DNA of 64,000 bases from Phallusia mammillata (taxonomy: Eukaryota; Chordata; Ascidiacea; Phlebobranchia; Ascidiidae), in contig QLIY01000343.1 in the NCBI GenBank assembly GCA_003260075.1, positions 1 to 64,000 of the forward strand, read 5' to 3'. The translations under genes and the position numbers were made by a program. Below, one piece after another: positions 61,548 to 64,000 of this stretch (position 1 is the stretch's first letter; every line of letters begins with the position of its first letter). The notes beneath the pieces were generated by a model, which had not been told where the DNA came from, did not search any database, and saw only the letters and a program-made list of their open reading frames with translations.

Positions 61548-64000
61548 CCCGTTACCATGGCGACCATAAAGTAAAACTATTCGGTTGGTTTCGATTTGAG
61601 GATTTTGCAATATTAAAAGTGTTAATTTGTACAATTTAAAAACAACTAATTGTTTTATTTGTGTAGGTTGCAAAGGAACTTTGAACAAACATTTGAGGAA
61701 ATTTGGTTGAAAGTTGATTTTTGGATGTAGAATTTGAAGCAGTGGTTTTCTTCAATCCTTGCGTCTCGCAGCCATTGTTTAGCATACTTGTAGTGCTAAG
61801 TGTTTGTTTTCTATTAAGAAAATCTTTTTTGGCTTTTCCCAAAGTAACCTTGTTGTCTGCTCATTGCACTTGTTCCTAAAGTGAAGATCTTGTTTTGCTG
61901 AATTGGATCGTCCAAGCAGTTTCTCTTTCCCAACGTTTCTGCTTCCTGTGTTTTCGATATTTATCGTCAAGCGTTTGCAGTTTTACCTTCAGAAACAAAC
62001 CCCGTAAAGTTCAAAATCCTATCAGCTGTTATTTTAAACTGTGCAATATAGAATTTGAAGCATAAAAGAGCAAAGACTTATGTTCAAACACGAAACTATA
62101 ACCAAACCACTACAAGAGTTTTAATGACTCCAGTTAGTGGAAGTTTATTTTACAAGATACAGATCTCTAACTAAGTCTTATTAAGCATGTTACAGTACCA
62201 AAACTTTTTTCTGTCCCTAAAACGTTTTGTTATCTACATCTCACATCTTTTTTTTACAACTGCCTCAATTCGGTAAAGACTTAACCCGTCTTCTTAGTAG
62301 GGTGCAAGGGACATTATTGGTAGTTATCAACGTTTTAACCTATTTATTTCAAGAGATAACTAAAATTTAACCTCAGATTTTTTTTGGTTATTTCCACCTC
62401 CCAACATTTTTCATACTTTTTGTCGTTTTGCTACAGATTTTCTGTACTATATCTAAACGGTGCGAACTGATGTGTATGTTATTACAAAATAGTGGGTTTG
62501 TAGTAAAAATCACACATGCTATTGTGCAGTCTGCTAATCGCTTTATTCCAGGATTTTTTTACACAGTGCTGTCTTTTTGTTTTGGGTCCGTTGCTGATGA
62601 CAAACTTATTCTGTCACGAAACGCTGTGTCTGGCTCTGGCTTATTTGTAGCCACTATTGTGTACATTTCAAAGAGGCTGAAAACTTACTTGTTTTGCTTT
62701 AAAAGCAGCCAAATAATTGGTACTAAACGACTCCCGGGGTCCGCAAATAGTGACTCGCGAGACCGTCCGCTTTATGTTGTTGAAAATATCCATTTCTGGA
62801 CCCTTGTAATATAGACAGTTTTTCAGAGACTTTTTTACCAATAGGACAACCGCCGTTGATGAATGATTTGTTCACTTAGCAGTACACCGAGCGTTTTTCA
62901 AAAAATGTGCAATAAAGTGTTCTGTGTTATTGTTTTTTGCTCATTGTCTCGAAGCTAACAATATATTTGTGATAGCATGGGTTTAATATTTGTCATAGCA
63001 TGGGTTTTGTCTATAGTGTAAGCCTAAAGTCTTCTACCGAAATTAAATTCCCAGGATAATTTGCGTAATAAATTTAACATAATGTTTTTGGGTACATCTG
63101 GTAAATGGATGTTTTGTTTGCAAACGTGGCTTTCAAAAAGTCTGGCCTTAATGCCTAAATCTTAAAAGGTCTGTTCCTAACCGCAACATTGTTCAGCTGA
63201 TACAAAAATCACAAATGGAACTGTTTTCCGTGTTCAAGTTTTGGCAAGACAAACTTTGAGGTGGTAGCTCTCATTGGACAAACTCGACACAATAGAGCCA
63301 ACTTCCATTTAAAGCCATTTTAAAGGCTACGCCAGGCTTTAGTATTGAAACGAGATAGCCTTCACTCCATCTGTGGTGTGTGGACAATACGTTTGCTGTG
63401 TTAAAGGCATGTTTATTTAGGCTATTCGCTTTAAACAGGCGTCTGTTCAAGGCCCACTCACGCCGTTAGAAAGTTATTAATTTATGAAGTTGGGCCAATC
63501 AGTTTGAAGTGTAAAGCTAATGTTGAGTTGTTGGTTTGTGTGTGTAGGTATTTAAAAAAGTTTAAAGTTTAGTGACAATTGAGATCAGGATATTTTTGTT
63601 TTGGCAATTTAGGCAGAAGTTTCAGTCAAAGGCAAGCTTAACCCCATTGGGTGAATTTGAAATATGTTAGGGATAAAATCCATTTTTTATGCCTGTAAAG
63701 GTAAAACAATTAAAAGGGTTCAAGAACCTCTCTGGTCCAGACATGTTTAACAGGTATCTGAACTTTATTGCCTTAACGTGATGATTTAGCCTAAACATGC
63801 TGTAAATACCAAAGTTTAAAACCTCTTCGCACATTTTAAGGCGCAATAAATACCAAGTTTAAAACCTCTTCGCACATTTTAAGCTATATGGTTACTGTAA
63901 TACTAGGCTATAAGTTGTTGCTTTTGACAGGTAGTTTGGCAAAGCAGTATTAACAGTATTGCCATTTGTATTTTTTGCACAAAGTGAGGCATATGACAGG
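61548..64000. other. VAC14 3' flank and non-coding stretch
   Basis: ATTAAA at 61612 could be the VAC14 poly-A signal; an AATAAA lies at 62913. The open frame 62428-62814 has no recognisable domain. A ~40-bp direct repeat (TACCAAAGTTTAAAACCTCT core) occurs twice at 63808-63885. Nothing else was recognised. Confidence 0.4.

Noticed and set aside
61550-61566. X-box-like motif GTTACCATGGCGAC just after the VAC14 stop
   Set aside because: An RFX site is possible, but the match is partial and no downstream gene was found for it to control.
62428-62814. 128-codon plus-strand frame after VAC14
   Set aside because: No domain, no splice context and no paralogue; chance open frame cannot be excluded.

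Overview
The window is eukaryotic and metazoan. Multi-exon genes have introns of roughly 0.2-1.8 kb with GT-AG borders, non-coding DNA is AT-rich, and there are many hAT-type miniature elements and tRNA-derived SINE-like pieces. Compact intron-rich genes, heavy haplotype divergence and these repeat types fit a solitary ascidian such as Ciona. That attribution is inference; nothing in the window proves the species.

Layout. (1) 0.4-18 kb: a minus-strand cluster of single-exon 17-beta-hydroxysteroid dehydrogenase 12-like (very-long-chain 3-oxoacyl-CoA reductase-like) genes. There are four intact copies (383-1324, 12540-13487, 14967-15914, 16937-17875), one 5'-truncated copy split by a hAT-like insertion (3579-5240), and two decayed relics. 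(2) 18-23.6 kb: a ~200-bp tandem repeat, an N gap, a perfect ~4-kb TG tract and an inverted repeat flanking the whole, all suggestive of an unresolved assembly region. (3) 23.6-28.3 kb: gene-poor, with two miniature hAT elements. (4) 28404-36704: a secreted protein gene of 14 coding exons with nine TIL (trypsin-inhibitor-like) modules and three eight-cysteine 'CGGC' modules, all on phase-1 exons. (5) 39159-45465: two tandem three-exon genes for small CxxC...CxxC proteins of unknown family, with two copies of one hAT-like element in opposite orientation. (6) 46957-52111, minus strand: an UNC93-like membrane protein gene of eight exons. (7) 52590-61547, plus strand: a VAC14 orthologue of 17 exons, head-to-head with the UNC93-like gene. 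(8) 61.5-64 kb: no supported gene.

A pervasive feature is runs of 10-66 G, always on the plus strand, most of them at the junction between two nearly identical copies of 50-250 bp. One run breaks a TIL exon, others truncate extra copies of VAC14 and UNC93 exons. The most economical reading is false haplotype duplication with artefactual fill in the assembly, not biology, and it should be kept in mind when using any coordinate near these runs.

Functionally, the HSD17B12-like cluster points to ER fatty-acid elongation or steroid reduction. VAC14 is the scaffold of the PIKfyve-FIG4 lipid kinase complex on endolysosomes. The TIL protein is a probable secreted protease inhibitor or matrix protein. 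No operon-like functional linkage is evident.
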